A stretch of DNA of 40,163 nt from Pseudomonadota bacterium (GCA_963205165.1 CAUJJX010000303.1:1-40163), one strand, 5' to 3'; counted from the first letter of the stretch, positions 26,122 through 35,368 are shown. The notes: generated by a model from the sequence alone, not told the origin. A program made the numbers and translations.

Positions 26122-26805
26122 CTACGGCGCGCCGGTCCCGAACACCACCGCCGGATCGATCACGACTTCGAGCAGCGTCCGGTAGCGCTGCAACCGCGGC
26201 TTCGCAGCGTCTTCCTCGCGGGTGTACCGGATCGACGGCTTGCCGCCTTCGAAGCCTGCGGGCAGCGCGAGCAGCCGCGCGATGACGGCGGTGTCGTCGG
26301 TGATGTTCGCCACCTGCACCGGCTCGGGGCCCGGTTCGTACCACGGCTCGAATGCGCCGTAGTCCTGGCCCCCGGCGGCGAAGGTCACCGACGCCGCGCC
26401 ACTGACCAGACAGCGGATGCCGGGCCCCTGGTGCGTGTGCCAGTACGCGACCGCGCCGCGCGGAAACTCGATCAGGTCGAGGCGCAGCACCCGCACCCGG
26501 TCGAGCGGACAACCGGTCGGCACCGACAGCGAGACGTCGCCCGCGATCCCGTGCGGCGACAAGCGCCAGACCATGCAGCGCCCGCCCGTCGGCATCGTCA
26601 CCGTGGTCCCCGCGCCGTGCACGAAGGTCGCGCCGGGCGCAGCGAGCCGCGTGACGCTGCCGGGCCCCGACACCGCGAGATCGCCGTCGACGGCCGCGAT
26701 GAGTTCGGCGCCGGTGTCCGACGCGTCGCGGAGGGCGGCGCCGGGCTCGGCCGTGCCGCTCGCGAAGGCGAGGTGCAGCGCGTGGTTTCGAGGATCGATG
26801 GTCAC
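26122..26805 (-). CDS. cupin-domain protein, two cupin-like halves
   Basis: 227 residues. The C-terminal half has a cupin core: YWHTHQGPGIRCLVSGAASVTFAAGGQDYGAFEPWYEPGPEPVQVANIT, with His-x-His and the later Glu positions plausible for metal binding. The N-terminal half (GAELIAAVDGDLAVSGPGSVTRLAAPGATFVHGAGTTVTMPTGGRCMVWRL) looks like a degenerate second cupin without metal ligands. The start is GTG at 26805, supported by GGAG six bases upstream. Last gene of the minus-strand acid-sugar cluster, 43 bases after the uronate-dehydrogenase-like gene. It could be a sugar-acid isomerase, lactonase helper or sensor; the reaction is unknown. Confidence 0.75.
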   Translation of the reverse strand: MTIDPRNHALHLAFASGTAEPGAALRDASDTGAELIAAVDGDLAVSGPGSVTRLAAPGATFVHGAGTTVTMPTGGRCMVWRLSPHGIAGDVSLSVPTGCPLDRVRVLRLDLIEFPRGAVAYWHTHQGPGIRCLVSGAASVTFAAGGQDYGAFEPWYEPGPEPVQVANITDDTAVIARLLALPAGFEGGKPSIRYTREEDAAKPRLQRYRTLLEVVIDPAVVFGTGAP

Positions 26806-26848
26806 GGAAGTCTCCGCTGAAGAAAGTGCATCGGATCGGACGCGCCGC

Positions 26849-27637
26849 TCAGCGGTCGCGTTCCCAGGAGCAGTACACGCCGCCCTGATGGGCGAGCGCG
26901 ACCGGGTCGTCGGCCGCGGCATCGCGTTCGCCGAAGCGCGCGGCGAAGGACTCGGCGTCGTCCTGCGGGCGGTAGCCGAGGCGCCCGGCGCTGTCGTCGC
27001 GCCACCAGCGCCGCGTGTTGGCGGACATCCCGTACGCGATCTCGTACTGCACGTCGGCCTCGATGGAACACCGCACGAGCTGCGCGAGATCGCGATGGCT
27101 GATCCACGTGGACAGATGGCGCAGCTCGCCGGGCGCGTCGGGGCGCAGCAGCGTGCCGATGCGCAGGCACACCGACGTGAGTCCGAACTTGTCGGCGTAG
27201 AGGCGCAGCAGCGTCTCGCCGAAGACCTTCGAGACGCCGTAGCGCGTGTCGGGACGCGGCATGCACTTGTCGTCGATGGTCTCGCTGCGCGGGTAGTAGC
27301 CGATCGCGTGGTTCGACGACGCGAACACGAAGCGCCGGACGCCGGCCTGCCGCGCGGCTTCCACCACCTGGTAGCAGCCGTCGATGTTGGCGTCGCGGAT
27401 GGCGTCCCAGCTCTTCTCGGTCGGCTCGCCCGCGAGATGCACGACGGCGTCGACACCAGCCATCGCCATCGCGAGGACGTCGGGGTCGCGGATGTCGCCC
27501 TTCACGCCGGTCTCGCCGGCCACGAGGTCGGCGATGTCCGCGCGGTCCAGCAGGACGAGCCGGTAGTCGCTGCGCAGCTGCTCGCGCAGCACGCCGCCGA
27601 CGAGTCCGGCCGCGCCGGTGATGAGGATTCGTTTCAT
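26849..27637 (-). CDS. uronate dehydrogenase-like NAD-dependent epimerase/dehydratase
   Basis: 262 residues, extended SDR family. Rossmann ILITGAAGLVGGVLREQL at 4-21, an Asp ending the second strand (LVLLDRAD), VVHLAGEPTEKSWDAIRDANIDGCYQVVEAAR, the active-site segment FASSNHAIGYY, and the catalytic YGVSK (Tyr-x-x-x-Lys). The SSNHAIGYY element, the RIGT-x-x-RPDAPGELRHLSTWISHRD segment, the closing DPVALAHQGG, and the length all match uronate dehydrogenase (Udh), which oxidises glucuronate or galacturonate to the aldarolactone. Substrate is inferred. It starts 31 bases after dctM; an earlier in-frame ATG at 27667 would nearly abut dctM and is less likely. Confidence 0.83.
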   Translation of the reverse strand: MKRILITGAAGLVGGVLREQLRSDYRLVLLDRADIADLVAGETGVKGDIRDPDVLAMAMAGVDAVVHLAGEPTEKSWDAIRDANIDGCYQVVEAARQAGVRRFVFASSNHAIGYYPRSETIDDKCMPRPDTRYGVSKVFGETLLRLYADKFGLTSVCLRIGTLLRPDAPGELRHLSTWISHRDLAQLVRCSIEADVQYEIAYGMSANTRRWWRDDSAGRLGYRPQDDAESFAARFGERDAAADDPVALAHQGGVYCSWERDR

Positions 27638-27668
27638 GGATGTCTCCGTCCGCGCGGATGCGGACATG

Positions 27669-28973
27669 TCATTCGAGGAGCGCGGGGCCGAAGAGACGGA
27701 CCGGCCAGAGGTACAGCTCCGGCAGCGCGATGATCGATGCGAGGACGATCAGGCACGGGAGCAGGAAGAGGAGGAAGTCGCGCATCACGTCGGCGATGCG
27801 CATCTTCGCGATCGAGCAGCAGATGAGCAGGCACAGGCCGTAGGGCGGCGTCACGAGTCCGAATGCGAGCGAGACGATGCCGATCAGCGCGTAGTGCAGC
27901 GGATCGAGGCCGGAGGCCATCGCCATGGGTTCGAGCAGCGTGCCGACGATGATGATCGCGGGGATCGCATCGAGGAAGCAGCCGACGACGAGGAACACGC
28001 CCGCGATGAACAACCCGGCGCCGAGGGGGCCGAGCTGCCACGCCGTCGCGGCCTGCAGCAGGAACTGCGGCACCTGGTAGAACGCGAGCAGCCAGCCGAA
28101 GACCGACGCCGTGCCGACGCACAGCAGGATCGCGCCGGTCATCTCGGCCGTCTCGGTGAACGCCGCGGCGAGCTGTCGCACGCCCACTTCGCGGTAGACG
28201 ATGCACGACAGCGCGAGCGCGTAGAGCACCGCGATCACCGACGCCTCGGTCGCCGTGAACCAGCCGAACACCTTGCCGCCGATGATGATGAACGGCGTCA
28301 GCATCGCGGGGATCGCGGCGCGCAGCGCGACGAGCCGCGCGACCAGCGTCGCCTTCGCGTGCGTCGGGTAGCCGCGCCGCACGGAACACATGTGCACGAC
28401 GAACATCATCGACGCGGCGAGCACGAGACCCGGCAGCACGCCCGCGACGAAGAGTCCGCCGACCGAGACCGGCATCACGCCGGCCCACACGACCATCATG
28501 ATCGACGGCGGGATCACGGCCGAGAGCAGCGAACTGACGGCCGTGACGGCGACCGAGAAGCTCGGGCTGTAGCCCTCCTTCACCTGCGCCTCGATGAAGA
28601 GCCTGCCCTGGCTCGCGGCGTCCGCCGTGGCCGAGCCGGAGATGCCCGCGAAGAACACGGACAGCAGCACGTTCACCTGCGCGAGCCCGCCGGGCCAGTG
28701 GCCCACGAGCGCGCGCGACAGCCGCAGCAGGCGGTCGGTGATGCCGCCCACGTTCATGAGCTGCGCCGACAGCAGGAAGAAGGGCACGGCCAGCAGGATG
28801 AACGAGTTGAACGACTTGAAGGACTCGTTGAACACGACCAGCGGACCGAGCCGCGGATCGAGCAGCACGAGCGGCACGCATGCCACGCCGAGTGCGAACG
28901 CGATGGGCACGCGCAGCACCATCAGCAGGAAGAATCCGGCGAACAGCACGGTGACGGCGAGGCCGGTGCTCAT
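27669..28973 (-). CDS. dctM: TRAP transporter large permease subunit, DctM type
   Basis: 434 residues, about twelve hydrophobic helices. Sodium-coupled membrane component of a tripartite ATP-independent transporter. Family landmarks are LRVPIAFALGVACVPL, FILLAVPFFLLSAQLMNVGGITDRLLRLSRALVGHWPGGLAQVNVLLSVFFAGISGSATADAASQGRL, VIPPSIMMVVWAG, and GLVTPPYGLCLLICC near the C-terminus. The start at 28973 overlaps the dctQ stop (ATGA). The sequence favours C4-dicarboxylate-like or sugar-acid substrates; uronate is inferred from the neighbouring Udh-like gene. Confidence 0.94.
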   Translation of the reverse strand: MSTGLAVTVLFAGFFLLMVLRVPIAFALGVACVPLVLLDPRLGPLVVFNESFKSFNSFILLAVPFFLLSAQLMNVGGITDRLLRLSRALVGHWPGGLAQVNVLLSVFFAGISGSATADAASQGRLFIEAQVKEGYSPSFSVAVTAVSSLLSAVIPPSIMMVVWAGVMPVSVGGLFVAGVLPGLVLAASMMFVVHMCSVRRGYPTHAKATLVARLVALRAAIPAMLTPFIIIGGKVFGWFTATEASVIAVLYALALSCIVYREVGVRQLAAAFTETAEMTGAILLCVGTASVFGWLLAFYQVPQFLLQAATAWQLGPLGAGLFIAGVFLVVGCFLDAIPAIIIVGTLLEPMAMASGLDPLHYALIGIVSLAFGLVTPPYGLCLLICCSIAKMRIADVMRDFLLFLLPCLIVLASIIALPELYLWPVRLFGPALLE

Positions 28974-29449
28974 CGCGCGCCGCCGTCGATGTCGGCGTCG
29001 GTGCGCGCCTTCGGCAGGCACGAGAACAGCACCCACGCGGCACCGGTCACGGGCCACGCGAGGAAGATGATCCAGAGCGGCCAGTCCGCGACCTCCGAGG
29101 TCTGGTCCCAGCCGAAGCGCACGAAGTCGATGCCGTGCCACACGAAGAACGCGCCGAAGCCGATCACGACGAGGCGGACGACGACGGCGAGCGCCTGCGT
29201 CGCGCGGGGTCCGAGATCCGGCAGGAGGTCGACGGTGAAGTGGGTCCCGCGGCGCAGCGCGACCATCGACCCGACCATCACCATCCAGACCAGCACGAAG
29301 CGCGCGCCCTCTTCGGTCCACATGGGCGTCTCGATGTCCGGCACGAGGCGCGCGAACACCTGGACCGACACGGGGACGAGCAGCACGAGCAGCAGCAGGC
29401 CGCCGAGCGCGGCGACGATGCGATCGAGCAGGACGAGCGCGCGAGCCAT
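28970..29449 (-). CDS. dctQ: TRAP transporter small permease subunit, DctQ type
   Basis: 159 residues with four hydrophobic helices (IVAALGGLLLLVLLVPVSVQVFARLV, ARFVLVWMVMVGSMVALRRGTHFTVDLL, ALAVVVRLVVIGFGAFFVWHG, WIIFLAWPVTGAAWVLFSCL). The WTEEGARFVLVWMVMVGSMVALRRGTHFTVD stretch is the DctQ signature. The start is taken at the Met of MARALVLLDR, which has GGAA five or six bases before it; an in-frame ATG 15 bases upstream lacks one. It overlaps dctM by four bases. Scaffolds the large subunit and docks the periplasmic binding protein. Confidence 0.93.
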   Translation of the reverse strand: MARALVLLDRIVAALGGLLLLVLLVPVSVQVFARLVPDIETPMWTEEGARFVLVWMVMVGSMVALRRGTHFTVDLLPDLGPRATQALAVVVRLVVIGFGAFFVWHGIDFVRFGWDQTSEVADWPLWIIFLAWPVTGAAWVLFSCLPKARTDADIDGGAR

Positions 29450-29489
29450 CGGGCTTCCGTTCATGCGTCGGTGCCGGCCGGCGCGCACA

Positions 29490-30467
29490 TCACAGCGACC
29501 GGATGCGGTTGTAGATCGCCTCGGCGCCGACCTGCTTCACGTAGGTCTCCGCGATCGGCCGGACGAGCGCCTCGGCCTTCGCGCGATCGGTGAACGTCAC
29601 GAGCTTCACGCGCCCGGACTTCGCCATCGCGGCCAGCCGCACGGCGTCTTCGTCGACCTCGGTCTTCCGGGCGAACCCGGCGGCCTCGCGTCCGGCGCGC
29701 AGCACGGCGTCCTGCACCTTCGGCGGCAGCTTGCGGAACGTCTTCCCGGAGAAGCACAGCGGACGCACCGTGACGTTGTGGCTCGTCAGCGCGACGTGCG
29801 GCGCGACCTCGTAGAACTTCATCTGCTCGATGCCGGCGGCCTCGTTCTCGAGCCCGTTGATCACGCCGCTCTGGATCGCGTTGTAGACCTCCTGGTACGC
29901 GATCACGGACGGTGCCGCGCCGATGCCCTGGAAGATGCGCGTGTGGATCGGCGCGGCCTGCACCCGGAGCTTCAGGCCCTTCAGCGCGGCGAGGTTCGCG
30001 ACGGGGCGATTCGCGACGATGTGGCGCACGCCGCCGCCGGCGTAGCCCAGCACCATCACGTCGGCGCGGCGCGCGATCTCGTCGGCGATCGGCTTCAGCG
30101 CATCGGCGGCCAGCGCGCGTTCCCAGTGGGCGACGTCGCGGAACAGGAAGGGCAGGTCCATGAGCGGCGCGGTGCGGGCAAACGTCGCCATGTGCGCCGG
30201 CGACACGATGCCGGCGTCGACCGAGATGCCCTGGTTCATGTAGATGAAGTAGTCCTTGTCCGCGCCGAGCTCGCCGTTGGGGTGGACGGCCGTCGCGACC
30301 GGCTGGCCGGCGTACTGCGTCACCAGCTCGAAGAAGCGCCGCATCGTCCGCGTGTAGACGTGCTCGTTGCCGAGATTCGACGCGCCCCGCAGGGCGAGAC
30401 CGTCGGCGGCGGCGGATCCGGCGAAGGCCAGCGCGGCGGCGCTGCCCAGGAAGTGTCTGCGGTTCAT
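29490..30467 (-). CDS. dctP: TRAP transporter substrate-binding protein, DctP type
   Basis: 325 residues. The signal MNRRHFLGSAAALAFAGSAAADG is Tat-like in its RRHFLG start. The DctP family fold follows: LGNEHVYTRTMRRFFELVTQYAGQPVATAVHPNGELGADKDYFIYMNQGISVDAGIVSPAH, then LKGLKLRVQAAPIHTRIFQGIGAAPSVIAYQEVYNAIQSGVINGLENEAAGIEQMKFYEVAPH. The conserved Arg in LRVQ, which salt-bridges a substrate carboxylate in this family, is present, so an organic or sugar acid is expected. First gene of the dctP-Q-M, udh-like, cupin unit. Confidence 0.93.
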   Translation of the reverse strand: MNRRHFLGSAAALAFAGSAAADGLALRGASNLGNEHVYTRTMRRFFELVTQYAGQPVATAVHPNGELGADKDYFIYMNQGISVDAGIVSPAHMATFARTAPLMDLPFLFRDVAHWERALAADALKPIADEIARRADVMVLGYAGGGVRHIVANRPVANLAALKGLKLRVQAAPIHTRIFQGIGAAPSVIAYQEVYNAIQSGVINGLENEAAGIEQMKFYEVAPHVALTSHNVTVRPLCFSGKTFRKLPPKVQDAVLRAGREAAGFARKTEVDEDAVRLAAMAKSGRVKLVTFTDRAKAEALVRPIAETYVKQVGAEAIYNRIRSL

Positions 30468-30662
30468 CGTGATGTCCCCGGCTCGGTGGATGCGGCGGCG
30501 CATGGTGCTCACGACAGGGGCGTTTCGTCCACATCCGCGAGAGGTTCGAGGATCGCGTCGTCGATGCGGCTTGCGGCCGGCACGGAGGAGATCGCCAGGC
30601 GACGCCATCGATCTCGATGCCGCCGGCGAGCCGCCCCTGGTCGCCCGCCGGCGAGAAAGAGA

Positions 30663-30684
30663 AAGGGCGCCCGAGGGCGCCCTT
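30663..30684 (-). terminator. terminator after the RND adaptor gene
   Basis: AAGGGCGCCC (30663-30672) and GGGCGCCCTT (30675-30684) form a perfect 10-base stem with a 2-base centre. Read on the minus strand it lies 63 bases after the adaptor stop and is followed by TCTCTTTCTC, a pyrimidine-rich tail, which fits termination of the RND operon. Confidence 0.7.
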
Positions 30685-30747
30685 GTCACGACACGCCGCG
30701 CGGCCGGCGGCGTCAGTGCGTCGACGTGTCCACTATGCCGAAGCCAG

Positions 30748-31971
30748 TCACGGCTTCGTCGCGGTCGCGGCCGGCTTCGATGCGTCGACCGGCTTCACCA
30801 CCTCGGGTGCCGGTTTCGGCGCCTCGGCGGGCTTCGCGGGTTCGGGCGGCTTCGGCGGCGGCGCCTGCACCGTGATCTTGCCGCCGTCGGCAAGGCTCGC
30901 GGGCGGGCCCACGGCGACGGGCGTGCCTTCGTTCAGACCGGCCGCGACGCGGACCACCTTGCCGTCCGTGCCGGCGACCGTGATCGGCGTGTAGTGAATG
31001 TGGCTGTCGGCATCGACGACGGCGACGAAGGGTTTCTTGTCGCGCGTGACGAGCGCACCGGACGGGACCTCGATGTAACTCGTCGCGGGAATCATGATCG
31101 CGACGTTCACGAAGCTGCCGGGCAGGAAGCTGCCGTCGGCGTTCGCGAACTCGATCTCGACGCGGCGGGTGCGGGTGCGGGCATCGAGCTCGCCGGACAC
31201 GCGGGTGATCTTCCCGGCGACCTTCCGCTCGGGCGCCGCGGCATCGATGATCTCGGCGTCGAGGCCGGGCTTCACGTTCGGTGCGTCGCCCTGCTCGGCG
31301 AAGACGGTGACCTTCAGGCGCGACACATCGGAGATGGTCACGATGGGCTGAGCCGTCAGCTGGTTGGTCGACGCGTTCTGCACGAGCGCACCGGGGTCGA
31401 CGAAGCGGTTCGTGATGACGCCGGCGAACGGCGCCTTCACGACGCGATACGCGCCCTGCGTGCGCAGCTCGCCGATCTGCGCCTGCGCGACCCGGACGTC
31501 GTTCTCGGCGTTGTCGAGCGCCTGCTGCGAGAAGAACCCCTGCCGCGTGAGCTCGCGCGCCCGGCGGGCGAGCGCGCGCTTGTTCTCGAGACCGGCCGCG
31601 ATCGTCGCGATCTGCGCCTCGATCTCCGGCGCCTGGATCTCGCTGATCAGCTGCCCCGCCTTCACGACATCGCCGACGTCGACGGTGATGCGCGACAGGT
31701 AGCCGCTGACCTTGCTGTAGAGCGTCGTCGTCTGGAGCGGCTGGGCCTCGCCCACGAGCGTGAGCCTGCGGATGCTCGGCCCGAGCGCCGCCTTCACGAC
31801 GGCGAGCGACGGACCGGCCGCGAGCTGCTCGGCCTTCTCCTTCGCCTGCGCGGCCTCGAGGGTCTCGCGCCCTTTCCAGAATTTCCAGACGGCGCCGCCC
31901 GCGACGGCGATCAGGACGAACCCGACGATGTAGAAGACGACGAAGGAGCGTTGTGACTGGGTCTGCTGCAT
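30748..31971 (-). CDS. RND efflux periplasmic adaptor (membrane fusion protein)
   Basis: 407 residues. A single N-terminal membrane anchor (FVVFYIVGFVLIAVAGGAVW) replaces a lipoprotein signal. HlyD-like order: TTTLYSKVSGYLSRITVDVGDVVKAGQLISEIQAPEIEAQ (first lipoyl half), a helical hairpin rich in Ala/Arg/Glu, VVKAPFAGVITNRFVDPGALVQ (second lipoyl half), beta-barrel, and IEVPSGALVTRDKKPFVAVVD. The C-terminal 45 residues are a Pro/Lys/Ala/Glu tail (PPPKPPEPAKPAEAPKPAPEV) not usual in adaptors. It lies 15 bases after the pump gene. No outer-membrane TolC-type gene is present, so the channel must be encoded elsewhere. Confidence 0.93.
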   Translation of the reverse strand: MQQTQSQRSFVVFYIVGFVLIAVAGGAVWKFWKGRETLEAAQAKEKAEQLAAGPSLAVVKAALGPSIRRLTLVGEAQPLQTTTLYSKVSGYLSRITVDVGDVVKAGQLISEIQAPEIEAQIATIAAGLENKRALARRARELTRQGFFSQQALDNAENDVRVAQAQIGELRTQGAYRVVKAPFAGVITNRFVDPGALVQNASTNQLTAQPIVTISDVSRLKVTVFAEQGDAPNVKPGLDAEIIDAAAPERKVAGKITRVSGELDARTRTRRVEIEFANADGSFLPGSFVNVAIMIPATSYIEVPSGALVTRDKKPFVAVVDADSHIHYTPITVAGTDGKVVRVAAGLNEGTPVAVGPPASLADGGKITVQAPPPKPPEPAKPAEAPKPAPEVVKPVDASKPAATATKP

Positions 31972-31986
31972 TTTCTCTGTGACTCC

Positions 31987-34900
31987 CTAGACGGCGTCGC
32001 CGCCGGCTTCGCGGGCGAACCGCTCGTCGAGCAGGTGGAGCGTCGGCATCCGTCGACGCATCAGCGAATAGACCACCGGGACGACGAACAGCGTCGAGAT
32101 CGTGGCGAGGATCAGCCCGCCGATGACGGCCGTACCGAGCGGGGCGTTCTGTTCTCCGCCCTCGCCGAGGCCCATGGCCATCGGGACCATGCCGATGATC
32201 ATCGCGAGCGCCGTCATCAGGACGGGGCGCAGGCGGGTGCGGCCGGCCTCGATCGCGGCGTCGACGACATTCACGTCCGGGTGGGCGACGCGGTAGTCGT
32301 TCGCGAAGCTGACGACGAGGATGGAGTTCGACACGCCGATGCCGACGGCCATGATGGCGCCCATCATCGACATCACGTTGAGCGTCGTGCCGGTGATCGC
32401 GAGCATCCAGAGGATGCCGATCAGCGCGCCCGGCACGGCCATCATGATGATGAAGGGGTCGGTCCAGGACTGGAACAGCACGACCAGCAGCGCGTAGACG
32501 AGGATGACCGCCAGGATCAGCCCGAGGCCGAGGCTCTCGAACGAGGACATCATCACCTCGTACTGGCCGCGGATGTTGATCTTGGCCGTCTTCGGGAAGT
32601 CCTTCTCGGCGGTGATCGCCTGGATCTTCTTCTGGATGTCGCGGACCGTGCTGCCGAGGTCGCGACCGTCGACGTTCGCGGCGATGTCGATCACGCGCTG
32701 CACCGTGTAGTGCGACACCGACTGGTAGCTCGCCTCCGGCTTGATCGTCGCGAGATTGCCGAGCGACACGACCGTCGCACCGGGCACGTCGCCGAGGCGG
32801 CGTTCGCGCGCGGGCGTCGCGAGCGGTGTGAGCACCGGCGTGATCGGCGTGGCCATCAGGGCCTCGACGCTCGCGAGGCGCTCCGGCGGCGTCTGCACCG
32901 ACACCGTGTAGTTCACCCCATTCGCATTCAGGAAGTACGACGGCGCGATGATCGTCGACGACGACAGCGACACGAGGGCGCTCGTCGAGACGTCGCGCTG
33001 CGTGAGGCCCATCCGGGCGGCGCGCATGCGGTCGACGTCGACCTTCAGCGCCGGGTAGTTCAGCACCTGCATCTGGCGGACGTCGACGGCGCCGGAGGTC
33101 TCCTCGATGGCGCGCTTCACCCGCGACGCGTAGCCCTGCGCGCGCTCGAAGTTGGCATCCTGGACCTGGATGTCGATCGGGGCGGGCAGGCCGAAGTTGA
33201 GCACCTGCGTGACGATGTCCGCGTTCTGGAAGTAGAAGTCCGAGCCCGGGTACTTCGGCGGCAGCTTCGCGCGGATCTCGCGCATGTACTCGGCGACGGG
33301 CCGGTGCGGCTTCTTCAGCAGGATCAGGATCTCGGCGTCCATCCCGCTGATGTTGTCGGTCGGCACCATCGCGAGGTTGAAGAACAGCGGGATCCCGACC
33401 ATGTCGTTGATCCGGTCGATCTCGGCCTCGGGGATGATGCGGCGGATGTCCTCCTGGACGGCCAGGACCTGCTTCTCGGTCTCCTCGATGCGGGTGCCGA
33501 TCGGGGCGCGGTAGTGCAGCTTCATGATCCCGACGTCGGGCGTCGGGAAGAAGTCGGTGCCGACGACCTTCGTCAGCGCGAGGCTCACGCCGCCGAACGC
33601 GATCACCACGACGATCATGAACGCCCGATGGTGCATGACCATCGTGAGGATGCTGCCGTAGAAGTTCGTGAGGCCGTCGAGCATGCGGTCGCGGGCTGCA
33701 TTGAAGCGGCCGGCGAATCCGGGGGCAGGCTTCTCGTGGTCGACGTGCTCGTGGACCAGCAGCAGGCGCGACAGCATCGGCACGAGCGTGAACGACAGGA
33801 TGTACGACGCGAGCAGCGAGAAGACCACGGCGAGCGCGAGCGGCACGAACAGGAACTTCGAGGCGCCGTACAGGAACGACACCGGGAAGAACACGATGCA
33901 GATCGCGAGCGTCGCCATCGTCCGGGGCAGCGCGACCTCGCGCGAGCCCTCGATGATCGCGACGGTCAGCGGCTGGCCGAGCGAGCGGTGGCGGTGGATG
34001 TTCTCGACGGCGACCGTCGCGTCGTCCACCAGGATGCCGGTGGCGAGGGCGAGGCCGCCGAGCGTCATCAGGTTGATCGTGTTGCCGGTCATGTAGAGGC
34101 AGATCACGCCGGCGAACATCGCGCACGGGATCGACGTGATGACGACGATCGTGTTCCGCCAGCTGCCGAGGAACAGCAGGATCATCAGCGACACGAGCAG
34201 CGAGGCGAGCACGGCCTCGGACGTCACGTTGCGGATGGCGGCGCGCACGAACTGCGACTGGTCGAAGTCGAGCGTGATGTCCATCGCGTCGAGGCCTGCC
34301 GCGCGGGCGCCGGCGCGGATGTCCTCGAGAATCGAGCGGACGCCGTCGACGACCTTCAGGCTGGACGCGTCGGCGTGCTTCAGGATCGTGAGGTACGTCG
34401 CGCGACGACCGTCGACGTGGACGATGTTGCTCTGGACCGCGAAGCCGTCTTCCACCTTCGCGACGTCGCCGATGACCGTCGGGACGCGCCCGGCCACCTT
34501 CAGCGGCAGGCGGTTGAACTCGTCCACCGTCGCGGGGCTCGAGTTCATCATCACGTTGTAGTCGATCGTGCCGATGCGCGCCGTGCCCGACGGGATCAGC
34601 ACGTTGTAGTTCTGGAGCGCCTGCACGACGTCGTTGGGCGAGACGCCCTTCGCGGTCATGCGGGTGGGGTCGAGGTCGACCGAGATCTGGCGGAGCCTGC
34701 CGCCGAACGGCGCCGGGACCTGCAGGCCGGGAATCGTGAACAGCTTCACGCGGACGAAGTTGAACGCGTGGTCGAACATCTTCCCTTCGGGCAGCGTCTT
34801 GCTGGCGAAGGTCATGTTCACGATCGGCACGGTGGCCGGGCTGTACTGGATGATGACCGGCGGCGAGATGCCCGGCGGGAGGATCCGCAGGATGGTGCCG

Positions 34901-35241
34901 TTGATGGCGTTGATCTGCGCGATGGCCGCGCCGATGTCCATGCCCGGGTGGAAGAACACCTTCACGAGACCGACGCCCGGGATCGAATTGGATTCGATCC
35001 GCTCGATGCCCGCGACGGTCGTGGAGTAAGCGCGCTCGGAGATGATGACGACGCGTCGCTCCATCTCTTCGGCGGAGAGACCGCTGTACTGCCAGCCGAC
35101 GAACACGACCGGGATGTCGATCTTCGGGAAGAAGTCGACGATCATCCGGGTGGCAGCGAGCGCGCCGAGCAGCAGCACGAGAAGCGAAAGCACGGCCACC
35201 GTGTACGGCCGGCGCAGCGCCAGCCGCACGAGTTCCATCAT
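31987..35241 (-). CDS. RND family efflux pump, inner-membrane permease
   Basis: 1084 residues, the AcrB/MexF/HAE1 superfamily: proton-driven export across both membranes with an adaptor and an outer channel. Landmarks: N-terminal helix then VDFFPKIDIPVVFVGWQYSGLSAEEMERRV, INAINGTILRILPPGISPPVI, the TM4 proton relay GILVDDATVAVENIHRHRSLG with its Asp pair, VALPRTMATLAICIVFFPVSFLYG, VGTDFFPTPDVGIMKLHYRAPIGTRIEETE, and the repeat half ending NSILVVSFANDYR and GEGGEQNAPLGTAVIGGLILATISTLFVVPVVYSLM. Substrate unknown. AAGGAG lies eight bases before the ATG. Confidence 0.95.
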   Translation of the reverse strand: MMELVRLALRRPYTVAVLSLLVLLLGALAATRMIVDFFPKIDIPVVFVGWQYSGLSAEEMERRVVIISERAYSTTVAGIERIESNSIPGVGLVKVFFHPGMDIGAAIAQINAINGTILRILPPGISPPVIIQYSPATVPIVNMTFASKTLPEGKMFDHAFNFVRVKLFTIPGLQVPAPFGGRLRQISVDLDPTRMTAKGVSPNDVVQALQNYNVLIPSGTARIGTIDYNVMMNSSPATVDEFNRLPLKVAGRVPTVIGDVAKVEDGFAVQSNIVHVDGRRATYLTILKHADASSLKVVDGVRSILEDIRAGARAAGLDAMDITLDFDQSQFVRAAIRNVTSEAVLASLLVSLMILLFLGSWRNTIVVITSIPCAMFAGVICLYMTGNTINLMTLGGLALATGILVDDATVAVENIHRHRSLGQPLTVAIIEGSREVALPRTMATLAICIVFFPVSFLYGASKFLFVPLALAVVFSLLASYILSFTLVPMLSRLLLVHEHVDHEKPAPGFAGRFNAARDRMLDGLTNFYGSILTMVMHHRAFMIVVVIAFGGVSLALTKVVGTDFFPTPDVGIMKLHYRAPIGTRIEETEKQVLAVQEDIRRIIPEAEIDRINDMVGIPLFFNLAMVPTDNISGMDAEILILLKKPHRPVAEYMREIRAKLPPKYPGSDFYFQNADIVTQVLNFGLPAPIDIQVQDANFERAQGYASRVKRAIEETSGAVDVRQMQVLNYPALKVDVDRMRAARMGLTQRDVSTSALVSLSSSTIIAPSYFLNANGVNYTVSVQTPPERLASVEALMATPITPVLTPLATPARERRLGDVPGATVVSLGNLATIKPEASYQSVSHYTVQRVIDIAANVDGRDLGSTVRDIQKKIQAITAEKDFPKTAKINIRGQYEVMMSSFESLGLGLILAVILVYALLVVLFQSWTDPFIIMMAVPGALIGILWMLAITGTTLNVMSMMGAIMAVGIGVSNSILVVSFANDYRVAHPDVNVVDAAIEAGRTRLRPVLMTALAMIIGMVPMAMGLGEGGEQNAPLGTAVIGGLILATISTLFVVPVVYSLMRRRMPTLHLLDERFAREAGGDAV

Positions 35242-35338
35242 GGAACCGACTCCTTACTGTTGGTCACGATCTCCGTGACGCCGTCGCGATTGTTGTTCGG
35301 GATCTGCGCGGATTGCCCGCGTCGCGAGACGAGCCCGG

Positions 35339-35368
35339 ATGATAGCCGCACGAGCGCGGCGGCGTCAT
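35339..35368 (-). promoter_or_regulatory. promoter for the RND operon
   Basis: On the minus strand ATGACG (35368-35363) and TATCAT (35344-35339) are separated by 18 bases, about 98 bases before the pump start at 35241. No operator-like palindrome stands out beside it and no regulator gene adjoins. Confidence 0.45.

Noticed and set aside
30509-30620. A short minus-strand stretch that translates to a plausible tail (RIDDAILEPLADVDETPLS, then stop)
   Set aside because: Codon bias looks coding, but there is no supportable start, ribosome site or family; it may be a gene remnant upstream of dctP. Left out.
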